Numbered from the stretch's first letter, positions 35,799 to 44,847 are shown. The stretch: 64,000 nucleotides of DNA from Poriferisodalis sp965208895 (GCF_965208895.1 NZ_OZ242363.1:2480001-2544000), one strand, 5' to 3'. Program-made: numbers and translations. The notes: generated from the letters alone by a model not told the origin.

Positions 35799-37166
35799 CT
35801 ACGCCTTGGCTTTGCGGAATCGGGAGCCGTGCATGATGCTGCCGTAGTAGTTGAAAACCTGGCGGGCAGCGGGCTCATCGAAGGGGTAGTCCGCACCCAT
35901 CTGGGTAGCCGCGGCGAGCCCGGTCACGAAGCAGGTCTCCTGGCTGTTGACCAGCGTGTGCGCCCCGCAGTGCCAACTGCGGCGCTTGCCCTGGATGAAG
36001 CGGAACAGCGGCACCAGCAGCGCCACATGGCGGACGTCATGCACGATGTGCTGGAACCACCAGCGCTTCACGACCTGATCGGGATCGATGGGAGTGATCG
36101 GGTTGTAGGTCACCAAGCAGGGCCGATCGGAACCGTGGGCCCACGGCTGCTGGTTACCCATGATGTAGGTGAGCTCGTAATTGTCTGGCCGTGCTCCGTA
36201 CTGGGAGACGTGGTTGGTGCGCGTGGACAGGCACTGCACCTCGTCGTCGGGCAGGACTGAGGGGTCCGAGTGCACCGCCACATGGTTGTGGAGCTCGCTC
36301 TCGTAACGAACCGACGAGAGCAGGTAGCGCTCCAGCGTGGTGGGCTTGTCCAGCATCATCAGCGTCTGGTTCGCATTGGCGGCGAAGATGACGTCGTCGA
36401 ACGATTCGCGGGCACCGCTTGCGTCTTCGATCACCACGCCGGATGGCTGGCGGTACACCTTGCGGATTGGACAGCTCAGGCGGATCTTGTCGGTGAAATC
36501 CGCGGACAGGTTCTCGTAGATGCGCCGGGTCCCCTGGTCCCAGGTCTGCATCGGCGTGGCGGACTCGATGTCGAAGAATTCCAGATATCTGGCAAACAGC
36601 GCTGCGGGCATGTCGAACACGTTCGTCGCCATCAGGAAGTTGACGAACATGGGCTTGAGCACCTTGTAGCGGAAGTCCGCCGAGAAGCCGCCCACGTTCA
36701 GCACGGTGCGCATGCTGATGTAGTTGAACGGGTTGAGGGCATTGAGGAGCTTCGAGCGGGCGCGGGTCAGTCGACCGAATGAGTGCAGGCGAGCGAGCAG
36801 GCGCTGGAACTTCGCGATCTCGGGGGCCAGCTCAGCCCTGATGTCGGAGTCGAAGTCGTGTGCGTAGGTGCCGCCCTGGTACTTCACGCTGTAGTTGAAC
36901 TTGGTGTCGAACCGCTGGATGCCGAACCGCTCCAACAGCAGCAGCACGTGGTCGTACACCGACGGGATCAACGCCGTGACCGAGATGTCGAACGGGATCG
37001 TGCTGCCGTCGGCTTGGGGCATGTCGACCGTCACGGCGTTGCCGCCGAGCTGGGAGTTGGCTTCGAACAGAACGAAGTCGAACCGGTCGGGGTGATGGTT
37101 CAGCGCCCACGCGGCACCCAGCCCGGACATTCCCCCGCCGACGATCGCAACTCTGCGCTGGGTCAT
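35799..37166 (-). CDS. FAD-dependent amine-oxidase-like protein
   Basis: A 455-aa flavoprotein with the N-terminal dinucleotide-binding motif VAIVGGGMSGLGAAWAL, followed by FEANSQLGGNAVTVD. It matches the 'NAD/FAD-binding protein' group (COG2907-like), related to protoporphyrinogen and amine oxidases. Such proteins often occur with fatty-acid-modifying or cyclopropane-synthase genes, none of which lie beside it. I use ATG 37166, preceded by GGGAGC; the frame extends further upstream but would run into tRNA-Arg. The substrate is unknown. Confidence 0.82.
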   Translation of the reverse strand: MTQRRVAIVGGGMSGLGAAWALNHHPDRFDFVLFEANSQLGGNAVTVDMPQADGSTIPFDISVTALIPSVYDHVLLLLERFGIQRFDTKFNYSVKYQGGTYAHDFDSDIRAELAPEIAKFQRLLARLHSFGRLTRARSKLLNALNPFNYISMRTVLNVGGFSADFRYKVLKPMFVNFLMATNVFDMPAALFARYLEFFDIESATPMQTWDQGTRRIYENLSADFTDKIRLSCPIRKVYRQPSGVVIEDASGARESFDDVIFAANANQTLMMLDKPTTLERYLLSSVRYESELHNHVAVHSDPSVLPDDEVQCLSTRTNHVSQYGARPDNYELTYIMGNQQPWAHGSDRPCLVTYNPITPIDPDQVVKRWWFQHIVHDVRHVALLVPLFRFIQGKRRSWHCGAHTLVNSQETCFVTGLAAATQMGADYPFDEPAARQVFNYYGSIMHGSRFRKAKA

Positions 37167-37184
37167 GGTGCTCCCGCCGCTCAG

Positions 37185-37258
37185 CGCGCTTGGAGGGACT
37201 CGAACCCCCAACCTTCTGATCCGTAGTCAGATGCTCTATCCAATTGAGCTACAAGCGC
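37185..37258 (-). tRNA. tRNA-Arg (anticodon ACG)
   Basis: A 74-nt minus-strand tRNA. The acceptor stem GCGCTTG pairs with CAAGCGC, the D-arm is TAGCTCAATTGGATAGAGCA, the anticodon loop CTACGGA exposes ACG, and the T-arm is GGGGGTTCGAGTCCCT. The discriminator is G. This tRNA needs A34-to-inosine editing by TadA (gene at 327-776) to read CGC and CGA. Confidence 0.97.
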
Positions 37259-37361
37259 TGGTACTCACCGAGAACGGGCCGGCCGGCGGCCCGATGGCGC
37301 CCAAGCAGTCTAGGAGGAGGTGTCTGGAGGGCGAAAAGCCATTTCGGATTCTGACGCCCTC

Positions 37362-38687
37362 TCACCGCTGGTCGGACTGCTCAGCAGCGGCCAGCAGGCC
37401 AGCAGCGCGGGCTATCTCCGCCGGCGTGCGACCGAGCGCCTCGGCGGCCGCGACGACATCGGCCCATTCCGGCTTGACCCGATAGGGGCCGTGCTTGACA
37501 GAGATCGTGTACACGTCGACGTCGACGGTTGATGTGTGCCGCTCCAGCGCGGTGCGCACAACCGTGCGGGCGCGCAGCCCCAGCGTGCCGGTGAGCCGAG
37601 CGGTGAGATCAGCCAGCAGCGTCACGGCTTCGGGCTGGCACAGGACTGACAGGGTGTGCGCTGGGCGGCCCTTCTTCATCACGATCGGGATGGCCCAGGC
37701 GTCGAGCGCGCCGGCTGCCAGCAGCTCTTCGATCGCGTGACCCAGCACCTCGCCGGAGACATCGTCGAGGTTGGCGGCCAGCTCGACGAGCTCTTCGGTG
37801 GCATCGGCGCTCGCCATCTCGGCCATCGCCGCACCCAGCTGCCCCGATGGCTGCGCCGCCGACGTTTGGTTTGCCGTGCCGACGAGCACGCCGGTGACGT
37901 TCGGACGTCCGGGAGTGTCCCGGGTGCCTGCACCGAAACCGGTGCTGGTGAGCGTCATGGCCGGAGCGGGCCCGAAGTACTCAGCCAAGGCAGCAACGAT
38001 GGCGGCGCCGGTGGGTGTCGTGAGCTCCATGTCGATGTCGACCCCGACGATCCGCCGGCCTGTCAATAGGTTCACCACCGCAGGCGGCGGGTTCGGCAGC
38101 ACTCCGTGAGCTGCGTTGATGGTCCCCTTGCCCACCGCCACCGGCCCGCAGCACACCACGTCCACATCGAGCGATTCGAGTGCGGCGCACACGCCGACGA
38201 TGTCCACGATGGCGTCCAGCGCACCGACTTCGTGAAAATGCACCTCGTCGGCCGCCATGCCGTGCACCTGGCCTTCGGCCGTAGCCAATGCCTCGAAGAC
38301 TGCGAGTGCCCGCTGGCGGACCCGGTCGGTCAGCGGCGCTGCGACCAGGAGCTCGCGGATGTCGCGCCAACGCCGGTGATGGTGCCCCTCGGGCGCGTCA
38401 ACGATCGCCCGCGTCGCCGCTAGCCCGTTCCGCCGCACGCGTTCGCTGCCCAGGCGCCAGCCATCGAGGGAGAGCAATTCCAGCTGAGCCGTCACGAAGT
38501 CCAGATCGGCACCGGCGTCCAGCAACGCCCCCAGCGCCATGTCGCCTGCGATGCCCGAGACCGGGTCGAACCACGCCACCGTGCCGTGAGTCCTGGGCAG
38601 CCCAGCAGCGCCGTCGGGACCGGCGTCAGCAAGCGTCGGCTCGCTCGCAGATGCGATCGGGGCACCTGCCGTCGGGGAGTCGTGCAT
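37362..38687 (-). CDS. larC: Nickel-pincer cofactor synthesis protein LarC
   Basis: A 441-aa CTP-dependent nickel insertase for the nickel-pincer nucleotide cofactor of lactate racemase and relatives. The N-terminal motif FDPVSGIAGDMALGALLDAG fits the family signature (C/D-S-G-x-SGDM). GMAADEVHFHEVGALDAIVDIVG is the second conserved block, and PTGAAIVAAL and NLDDVSGE follow. In lactobacilli this gene is split by a programmed frameshift; here it is continuous. ATG 38687 overlaps the larB stop as TGATG. A longer open frame upstream is only the shadow of larB. No larE or larA is in the window. Confidence 0.9.
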   Translation of the reverse strand: MHDSPTAGAPIASASEPTLADAGPDGAAGLPRTHGTVAWFDPVSGIAGDMALGALLDAGADLDFVTAQLELLSLDGWRLGSERVRRNGLAATRAIVDAPEGHHHRRWRDIRELLVAAPLTDRVRQRALAVFEALATAEGQVHGMAADEVHFHEVGALDAIVDIVGVCAALESLDVDVVCCGPVAVGKGTINAAHGVLPNPPPAVVNLLTGRRIVGVDIDMELTTPTGAAIVAALAEYFGPAPAMTLTSTGFGAGTRDTPGRPNVTGVLVGTANQTSAAQPSGQLGAAMAEMASADATEELVELAANLDDVSGEVLGHAIEELLAAGALDAWAIPIVMKKGRPAHTLSVLCQPEAVTLLADLTARLTGTLGLRARTVVRTALERHTSTVDVDVYTISVKHGPYRVKPEWADVVAAAEALGRTPAEIARAAGLLAAAEQSDQR

Positions 38688-39505
38688 CACACTGTGCCGC
38701 TGTTGGAGCCCGCAGCCAGATCCAGGATTCTCATGGCCGCCATCGCTGCGCCGAAACCATTGTCGATGCCCACCACCGTGATGCCCGCCGCACACGAGGC
38801 GTGCATGGCAAGCAGTGCCGTCACGCCGTCGAGCGCCGCTCCGTAGCCGGCACTGGTCGGCACTGCGATGACCGGTGCGGGCACCACGCCGGCCACAGCA
38901 GTGGCGAGCGCCCCCTCCATGCCTGCCACCACGATGACCACATCGGCCGATGCCAGCGTGTCGATCTCGGCCAGGAACCGATGCAATCCGGCGAGGCCGA
39001 TATCGGTCACTGGCTCGGCGCTCACACCGAAAGCGCTCAGTACCGCTGCGGCTTCGGCGGCCACCGGACCGTCCGCCGTGCCCGCCGAGGCCACCACCAC
39101 CCGTTCCGGTCGTGCGCCAGCAGCACGCCACACCACGGTCGCGAGATCAACCGGGTTCACGGTTTCGTCCGCGGCCTCGGGCTCCCGGTCCGCAGGTCGG
39201 TGCACCGCACCGCCTGGGCAGGCCGCCAGCGATGCCTCCGTTTGAGCGGGACTGGCCCTCGTCAGCAGCACCGGACCCGAACTGCCGCTCAGCATCTCGG
39301 CCACGATCCGGGCGCACTGGCTGGGCGACTTGCCTGGCCCGTACACCGCTTCGGGATGACCGGTCCGCAGTGACCGGTGGTGATCGATGCGGGCCCCTGC
39401 GACCTCGGCGTATGGCAACCGCCGCAGACGAGCCAGCGCTTCGTCTGCGGGCACCGTCCCGGCACGCACTCCGGCCAGCAGATCGGCGAGCTGTTGTACG
39501 TCCAT
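38687..39505 (-). CDS. larB: Nickel-pincer cofactor synthesis protein LarB
   Basis: A 272-aa pyridinium-3,5-biscarboxylic acid mononucleotide synthase, the first step of nickel-pincer nucleotide formation from nicotinic acid adenine dinucleotide. The C-terminal PurE/AIR-carboxylase-like domain has VASAGTADGPVAAEAA, VVAGMEGALATAVAG, VPTSAGYGA and GIDNGFGAA. The N-terminal block (EALARLRRLPYAEV, ARIDHHR, PEAVYGPGKSPSQ) is LarB-specific. It is translationally coupled to larC by a 1-bp overlap. Confidence 0.92.
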   Translation of the reverse strand: MDVQQLADLLAGVRAGTVPADEALARLRRLPYAEVAGARIDHHRSLRTGHPEAVYGPGKSPSQCARIVAEMLSGSSGPVLLTRASPAQTEASLAACPGGAVHRPADREPEAADETVNPVDLATVVWRAAGARPERVVVASAGTADGPVAAEAAAVLSAFGVSAEPVTDIGLAGLHRFLAEIDTLASADVVIVVAGMEGALATAVAGVVPAPVIAVPTSAGYGAALDGVTALLAMHASCAAGITVVGIDNGFGAAMAAMRILDLAAGSNSGTV

Positions 39506-39602
39506 CGCCTGCCGTTCTACCTCCTGGGTTGTTCGGTTGAACCCTCGCCTACCATCGAGGGCTCACGGACGTTGTGATTTTCTCGGCCAGCGCAGATTTC
39601 AC

Positions 39603-39637
39603 GTATCAAACCTTTACAAATTGCTTGGTTTTGATAC
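39603..39637 (+). promoter_or_regulatory. Candidate AbiEi operator
   Basis: GTATCAAA (39603-39610) and TTTGATAC (39630-39637) form a perfect 8-bp inverted repeat with a 19-bp spacer, ending 10 bp before the abiEi start. AbiEi antitoxins of known systems repress their promoter by binding such repeats. The GATACT at the right arm could be the -10 box, which would put transcription close to the GTG (a leaderless mRNA). This is an inference. Confidence 0.5.
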
Positions 39638-39647
39638 TTTGAACCCT

Positions 39648-40463
39648 GTGAATCCGCGGACTGTGACCCCCAGCAATCTCGCCGACTGGCTGATTGGGCA
39701 GGGGCGTCACTTCATTACTTCCCAAGAAGCAGCCAACTTGCTGAATGTTCAATCTCGTGGCGTATCGGCAAGTCTCAACCGCGCTCGCCAAGCGCACAAG
39801 GTGATTTCGGTCACCAAGACCGGCTGGGTGCCGGTACCGCCCGAATATCGAGATGCAGGTGCGCCGCCACCGCTGCACTACATCCACCCGCTCATGAACC
39901 ACCTCGGTCACCCGTACTACGTGGGCTTCCTCTCCGCCGCTGCCCTGCACGGTGCCGCCCACCACCCTCCAATGATCCTTCAAGTAGTGACGACCGCACG
40001 CCTACGAGACCGGCAAATCGGCGGCAGCCACATCAGCTTCATCCAGCGCGCAGCCACCGCCCAACGCGCGACACAACTGACCAACACAGCGACTGGACGC
40101 GTCTCGATCTCCACATCAGCCACGACTGTGTTGGACCTCGCGGACTCGCCGGAACGAGGTGGGGGCATCTCGAACGTCGCGACCGTCATCGGTGATCTCC
40201 TCATCTCTCGTCTGCTCGATTTGGATGCCTTGCCCGCTGCAGCGTCCGGATTCCCGACCGCAGCCGTCCAACGCGCGGGCTATCTGTTGCAGCTGATGGC
40301 GGCGGAGATGGGCGTCGAAGACTCGGCCACCGCAGTGCTCGAAGAGCTGTCTCAAGTGGTGCGTTCCGAATGGGCACCCTTGGCCCCCGGAGCGGACTGG
40401 GTGGGCGAACGTGATGACCGTTGGCGCGTCGTGCTCAATACCGAGGTGGAGCACGATCTGTGA
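39648..40463 (+). CDS. abiEi: AbiEi-family antitoxin / transcriptional repressor
   Basis: A 271-aa protein from GTG 39648. The N-terminal winged helix (HFITSQEAANLLNVQSRGVS, then ASLNRARQAHKVI) and the domain containing YYVGFLSAAALHGAAHHPP and STSATTVLDLADSP match AbiEi antitoxins of type IV toxin-antitoxin systems. The open frame extends upstream to 39387, but that part overlaps larB antisense and is unlike the family. GTG 39663 is a second option. The stop overlaps the abiEii start by 4 bp (GTGA). Confidence 0.88.
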   Translation: MNPRTVTPSNLADWLIGQGRHFITSQEAANLLNVQSRGVSASLNRARQAHKVISVTKTGWVPVPPEYRDAGAPPPLHYIHPLMNHLGHPYYVGFLSAAALHGAAHHPPMILQVVTTARLRDRQIGGSHISFIQRAATAQRATQLTNTATGRVSISTSATTVLDLADSPERGGGISNVATVIGDLLISRLLDLDALPAAASGFPTAAVQRAGYLLQLMAAEMGVEDSATAVLEELSQVVRSEWAPLAPGADWVGERDDRWRVVLNTEVEHDL

Positions 40464-41251
40464 TTCCGCAAGCCGACATTGCCCGCTGGAGAACGCAGGT
40501 CCCGTGGGTCAGCGCCGAGAACGTCGAGCAGGATCTCATACTCTCCCGACTGATCGTCGAGATCGCGCAACACCCACTGCTGGGCAGTGGACTGGTCTTC
40601 CGAGGTGGGACCTGCCTGCACAAGCTCTGGTTCGATCGGCCGTGGCGCTACAGCGAAGACCTTGACTACGTCCGTCCGAGCACAGGCGGCGTTGGCGGCA
40701 TTCTGAATGGCGTTCGGGAGATCGCTGAGTCCGTCGGATTCGATGACGTACGCACCGCCATCGGCATGCATCACAAAGTACGGCTTCGTGCACGCTTCGA
40801 GAGTGGCGGCCCCTTCCACATCAAGGTTGAAATCAATACGTTCGAGGGCTCACCAGCGAGGCCGGCCGTCACCAAGGAGTACGTCGTTGACAGCCCATGG
40901 TTTCGGGGAGTCGCGGAAATACCCACGTTCTGTGCGCCTGAATTGATCGCGACGAAAATCCGGGCGCTGTATCAGCGCAGAAAAGGCCGTGACCTCTTCG
41001 ATCTCTGGCTCGCCGTCAACCATCTCGGAATCGATCCTGCGGAGATTGCGGCCTGCTTTGCCACATACCGTCCGGACGGCTGGACAGTGGCCCTGGCCAT
41101 AGACAATCTCGACCAAAAGATTGAGAATCCGGAATTCGTAGCGGATCTCGCTCCCTTGGTTGCCGAGTGGCCAGCGGGCTATTCCATCGACGCAGGACAT
41201 GCTGTGGCGGAAGCCGTCATCCACGCGATCGAGGCTCTCGACGGGTCATGA
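40460..41251 (+). CDS. abiEii: AbiEii nucleotidyltransferase toxin
   Basis: A 263-aa nucleotidyltransferase-like toxin. The catalytic motif is FRGGTCLHKLWF followed by RYSEDLDYV (the GGT...SxDLD pattern), and the conserved C-terminal kinase-like block is ELIATKIRALYQRRKGRDLFD. AbiEii toxins inhibit growth, in some cases by adding nucleotides to tRNA, and give abortive phage infection. GTG 40460 overlaps the antitoxin stop. The pair looks intact. Confidence 0.9.
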   Translation: MIPQADIARWRTQVPWVSAENVEQDLILSRLIVEIAQHPLLGSGLVFRGGTCLHKLWFDRPWRYSEDLDYVRPSTGGVGGILNGVREIAESVGFDDVRTAIGMHHKVRLRARFESGGPFHIKVEINTFEGSPARPAVTKEYVVDSPWFRGVAEIPTFCAPELIATKIRALYQRRKGRDLFDLWLAVNHLGIDPAEIAACFATYRPDGWTVALAIDNLDQKIENPEFVADLAPLVAEWPAGYSIDAGHAVAEAVIHAIEALDGS

Positions 41252-41280
41252 GCGTCAGGCGCTGGCCGTATCCTGCCCCG

Positions 41281-42258
41281 ATGGCTACCGTCGGCCCTTC
41301 ATCGGGCATTCCGAGCGTGCCTCCCTCGACGCGGATCGGCTACATGGGTCCGCACGGCACGTTCACCGAAGCCGCGCTGGCCACGCAGCCCGACCTCTGG
41401 CAGTGCGATCTCACACCGCTCATCTCGGTCCCCGAGGTGCTCTCTGCGCTCGACGACGGGGCCGTCGACTACGGCTTCGTGCCGGTCGAGAACGCCATCG
41501 AAGGTGCCGTCAACGTCACCCAGGACGCGCTCGCGTTCGACTTCGACTTCCTGATCCAGCGCGAGGTCGTGGTGAACGTCCAGCTCGACCTGATGGCGCT
41601 TCCCGGTACAGCCACCGCAGACGACCTCTCGGCGATCCACACGGTGATGTCGTTCCCCGTGGCCATCGCCCAGTGCCGGGCGTTCCTGCACGGTCAGCTG
41701 CCCGATGCTGAGATCGAAGCGGCCACTTCGACGGCCCTCGCAGCCCGGCGCATCGGCGAAGAGCAGTTGGCTGGCGTGGCCGCGATCGCCAGCCCCGCTG
41801 CCGCGGAGATCTACGGCCTCGAAACCGTCACAGAATCGATCGAGGACCACCGCGACAATCAGACCCGCTTCCTGCTGCTCGCAAATGGTCAGGTGCCACC
41901 TGCCAGCGGCAACGACAAGACCAGCATCGTGGTGTTCCAGCAGCAGAACGAGCCGGGCAGCCTGCTCGGGATCCTCATGGAGTTCGAGGCGCGCCGGCTG
42001 GACCTGTCCCGGCTGGAATCGCGCCCGACCCGGCGCGGCCTCGGCGAGTACTGCTTTTTGGTCGACTTCGAGGGCCACATCTCCGACGAAGTGGTGGCGG
42101 ACTGCCTGCGCGCGCTCAAGATGAAGCAGCGCGACGTCAAGTTTCTCGGCTCGTTCCCCGCCGCGAACGGCAACTCCTCGGGCCGCGAGCGCGTCAGCGA
42201 GGAAGCCTGGGCCTCATCAGACGACTGGCTGAAGTCACTCCGCCGCCTCATCGTTTGA
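41281..42258 (+). CDS. pheA: Prephenate dehydratase
   Basis: A 325-aa enzyme converting prephenate to phenylpyruvate for phenylalanine synthesis. The N-terminal motif GYMGPHGTFTEAAL, then PVENAIEGAVNVTQDAL, and the dehydratase motif DNQTRFLLL are clear. The C-terminal ACT domain (TSIVVFQQQNEPGSLLGIL, LSRLESRPTRRGLGEYCFLV) binds phenylalanine for feedback control. ATG 41281 is preferred because conserved residues start ~18 codons later; ATG 41248 overlaps the abiEii stop as ATGA and cannot be excluded. Confidence 0.95.
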   Translation: MATVGPSSGIPSVPPSTRIGYMGPHGTFTEAALATQPDLWQCDLTPLISVPEVLSALDDGAVDYGFVPVENAIEGAVNVTQDALAFDFDFLIQREVVVNVQLDLMALPGTATADDLSAIHTVMSFPVAIAQCRAFLHGQLPDAEIEAATSTALAARRIGEEQLAGVAAIASPAAAEIYGLETVTESIEDHRDNQTRFLLLANGQVPPASGNDKTSIVVFQQQNEPGSLLGILMEFEARRLDLSRLESRPTRRGLGEYCFLVDFEGHISDEVVADCLRALKMKQRDVKFLGSFPAANGNSSGRERVSEEAWASSDDWLKSLRRLIV

Positions 42259-42270
42259 CCACCGCCGGTT

Positions 42271-42525
42271 GTGACTGAAGGGCGAGGGGATCTCTTCCGG
42301 CCAGCTGAGTTCCCGCTGTCGGCGAACTACGACGCGGACTGGGTGCTGGACAACATGATGGGGCCGAACGCGCTGTGGCTGACGGAGTCCTTGGCCGGGT
42401 GCATGGAACTCGATTCGGAGATGCGCGTCCTGGACCTGGGTTGCGGCAAAGCTCTCAGCTCCATCTTCCTGGCGAAGGAGTACGGGGCGCAGGTGTGGGC
42501 AGCAGACCTGCGGATTGACCCGGAT
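42271..42525 (+). pseudogene. Truncated SAM-dependent methyltransferase
   Basis: From GTG 42271 about 85 codons match the N-terminal part of a class I methyltransferase: MRVLDLGCGKALSSIFLAKE is motif I and VWAADLRIDP is motif II. After about 42525 the frame turns Arg-rich and unrelated, and the convergent oxidoreductase gene occupies the space where the rest should be. It is therefore a 3'-truncated fragment, probably non-functional. Confidence 0.65.
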
Positions 42526-42610
42526 CGTGGCACGTCGAAACGAACGGCCTGCCGCTCGCCTGGACGACGAGCGCTGAAAGTTCGCGCCGAACTCGCGAGG
42601 TTGGGGTGGG

Positions 42611-44089
42611 CTACACCCAGGGGCAGTTGGAGTTGCGGTCGCCGAAGGTGCCGCCGGTGCGGTAGCGGTCGAGCGTGAACGGCTTGAGCTCGTCGGGCTT
42701 GTCGCCGTGCACCATCATCTCGGCGGTCAGCTTGCCCACGCCGATCATCTTGAACCCGTGGTTGGAATCCGCGATCACCCAGGCGTTGTCGGCCACGTAG
42801 TCGAACACCGGCACGTTGTCGGGGGTGAAGGCCCCGATGCCGCCATTGCGACGCTCCTTGAAGTACGGCCGCAGGTCTTCGAGGCGCTTGAAGAGCATGC
42901 CCAGCGTTGCGCAGTAGTAGTCGGCGAACCACTCCTCGGCCTGGTACTCGTCGTTCAGGTGGCCGTAAGGCTCCACTGCGGCCCGCGGCCCGATCTTGAT
43001 CGGGATCGTCCCTCCCTGCAGGCCGGGGGCGCCCACCCGCTCCGCGGCGTAACGCGTGTAGGTGTAGAAGTGGTCCTTGAGGAACCGGCCGTCGGGCGAG
43101 TACACGGGCGTGTTCATGAGCTCCACGTGCAGCACCGGCGAGTCCTTGTGCTGCGCGGTGCGAAAGTCGACGCCAGGGGGCAGCAAGACCTCGCCCTCCA
43201 GCAATCGCCAGTAGGTCCACATGTCCATCTGGGATTCGACGTGGCCGTCGGGGTACACGACGTCGAGGTGGCTCGGGCCACCCAGCCACTCCCAGTGGGT
43301 CGGCGTCCACGCCCCTGCACCCACAACGACCTGCTCGCAGGCGATCGAACCCTGGGTGGTCTCGACCGCGGTGACCGAGCCTGAATTGTCGAACTCGTAG
43401 CCGGTCACGGTGACGCCGTACACGCGCTGCACGCCCCACTGCCGGCACTTCTGGTCGAGGCCCCACACCGCCATGTGTGTGCCTGCGTACCCAGAGCGAT
43501 GCTCGTGCAGCACCACGTCGCAGTTCTCGGTCTTGAAGTCGGGCCACAGGTTGGTGAGGAAGGCACGGGCCTCCGCACCGGTGAAGACGTCGGAGGGATA
43601 GCCGCTCGCAGCCTGGGACGCCTGGAGCTTCAGGTAGTCATCGATCTGGTTCGCCTCGCCGACCGAGACGTAGCCGACCTGCTGGAAGCCGAAGTTCACC
43701 GGGTCGGATTCCCACACCTCCACGCTGGCTCGCAGGATCGCGTGCAGCGGCCCAGTCATGTACATGTTTCGGACGCAGCCGCAAGCCAGCCCGGTGGCAC
43801 CAGCGCCGGGGCCCTGCTTGTCGATCAGCACCACGTCGCTGCCCGAGCCCTTGCCGGTGCGCTCGAGGTACATGGCCAGGTGGTAGGCGCTCGACAGCCC
43901 GTGCACGCCGGCGCCGACCACCACGAACCGAGCGTGGCTCGGCAGCGGCACAGCGTCGAACACCGGCACGACGGCCGGATTGGCGGCCTGCCCGTCGACC
44001 TCAGGCGGCAAGGGCCGGTTGGCAAATGGGTACCACTGGTTGTGCCCTGTCGGATTGGGGATTTCGGAATTGGGGATTGCTCTGGTCAT
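42611..44089 (-). CDS. FAD-dependent oxidoreductase, DAO / sarcosine-oxidase-like
   Basis: A 492-aa flavoprotein. The dinucleotide fold is FVVVGAGVHGLSSAYHLAM, followed by DVVLIDKQGPGAGATGLACG, and the C-terminal DAO block NGGIGAFTPDNVPVFDYVAD, then WVIADSNHGFKMIGVGKLTAEM. The GxGATGxxCGxVR stretch recalls the flavin-attachment region of sarcosine/dimethylglycine-type oxidases, so a secondary or tertiary amine substrate is plausible but not proven. ATG 44089. No tetrahydrofolate-linked partner genes are nearby. Confidence 0.85.
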   Translation of the reverse strand: MTRAIPNSEIPNPTGHNQWYPFANRPLPPEVDGQAANPAVVPVFDAVPLPSHARFVVVGAGVHGLSSAYHLAMYLERTGKGSGSDVVLIDKQGPGAGATGLACGCVRNMYMTGPLHAILRASVEVWESDPVNFGFQQVGYVSVGEANQIDDYLKLQASQAASGYPSDVFTGAEARAFLTNLWPDFKTENCDVVLHEHRSGYAGTHMAVWGLDQKCRQWGVQRVYGVTVTGYEFDNSGSVTAVETTQGSIACEQVVVGAGAWTPTHWEWLGGPSHLDVVYPDGHVESQMDMWTYWRLLEGEVLLPPGVDFRTAQHKDSPVLHVELMNTPVYSPDGRFLKDHFYTYTRYAAERVGAPGLQGGTIPIKIGPRAAVEPYGHLNDEYQAEEWFADYYCATLGMLFKRLEDLRPYFKERRNGGIGAFTPDNVPVFDYVADNAWVIADSNHGFKMIGVGKLTAEMMVHGDKPDELKPFTLDRYRTGGTFGDRNSNCPWV

Positions 44090-44256
44090 GTCTCTTCCTT
44101 TTTCTGCAACTTCAAGTCGGATCCTCTGCGGACGGGAGTCGATAATCGGCGCCCAAGGTCCGCCGGATCAACGGAACGGCGAGCCGGTCCGCAAGGTGGT
44201 GACGGCGGGGTGCGTCCAAGATGGTCACCTGAACCGGACCACCGTTGGTGAGCTGT

Positions 44257-44523
44257 TCAATATCTATTGTGATCTATTGTGCCCGCGAGCTGCCTGTAGC
44301 TTTCACCGGCACTGCGGCGGCTTCCCTGTCGGGGCAGCATTCCTTCTCGAACACCGGGCATGCCCGAGCGGCGACAGAGATTGGCGAGCGGCCGCTCTGG
44401 GTCGCAGAGCAACTCGACATCACACGGAGCAATCGTCCGGCTGACTCCAAAATGATGAGCGCAACCGTCGGCGTCTGCCAGCAACCACGCCTCGGCCATC
44501 GCCACGCTGAAATCCGTTGAGAC
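44257..44523 (-). pseudogene. C-terminal remnant of a DUF4276-like protein
   Basis: About 88 codons on the minus strand contain AEAWLLADADGCAHHFGVS, LCDPERPLANLCRRS and a final MLPRQGSRRSAGESYRQL, a pattern I recognise from the C-terminal half of DUF4276 proteins (accessory genes often near ATPases in defence islands). The N-terminal half is missing: upstream lies the divergent antitoxin gene. A 10-bp tandem (ATCTATTGTG twice, 44262-44281) sits at its end. Confidence 0.45.
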
Positions 44524-44553
44524 CTGCCGTGGCCGATAGGTACGCTGCGGCCT

Positions 44554-44847
44554 ATGGCCACGGTTGTTCACCTGCCCGACGACGTTGCGGCCGTCGTCGC
44601 AGAACGCGCAGGCGAGCGCGGTGTCACAGCCTCTGAGTTCATCTGCGAGCTCGTCGATCGAGCGGACCGGCGGCGAGCCCTCGAGGCGTTCATAGGCGGA
44701 GCCGATGAGCCCGTTCGCGAGCCCTTCGACATACATCGCGCCCGCGAGCGACTGGCAGACGAACTCCTCGGAGAGCATCAGGCGATCAGCGAGGAATTTG
44801 ATCAACGCCGAGTTCAGCCCTCCAAGCGTTCGCTCGGCCTCGACTGA
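44554..44847 (+). CDS. Ribbon-helix-helix-type antitoxin (orphan)
   Basis: A 97-aa protein starting ATVVHLPDDVAAVVAERAGE, then RGVTASEFICELVDRADRRR, a pattern typical of VapB/CopG-like antitoxins; the charged C-terminal tail would bind a toxin. The remains of its PIN toxin begin 6 bp downstream (44854). ATG 44554 is the first start. The frame is intact. Confidence 0.65.
   Translation: MATVVHLPDDVAAVVAERAGERGVTASEFICELVDRADRRRALEAFIGGADEPVREPFDIHRARERLADELLGEHQAISEEFDQRRVQPSKRSLGLD

Noticed and set aside
30339..35847. Long plus-strand frames of 489, 686 and 570 codons (30339-31808, 31612-33672, 34135-35847)
   Set aside because: They lie antisense to the acyl-CoA dehydrogenase and hyuAB genes, which have clear family motifs. 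The translations are His/Arg/Gly-rich and featureless.
37362..39131. LarC extended to a start at 39131
   Set aside because: The added ~148 residues are Gly/Arg-rich and overlap larB out of frame; the conserved LarC start lies after ATG 38687.
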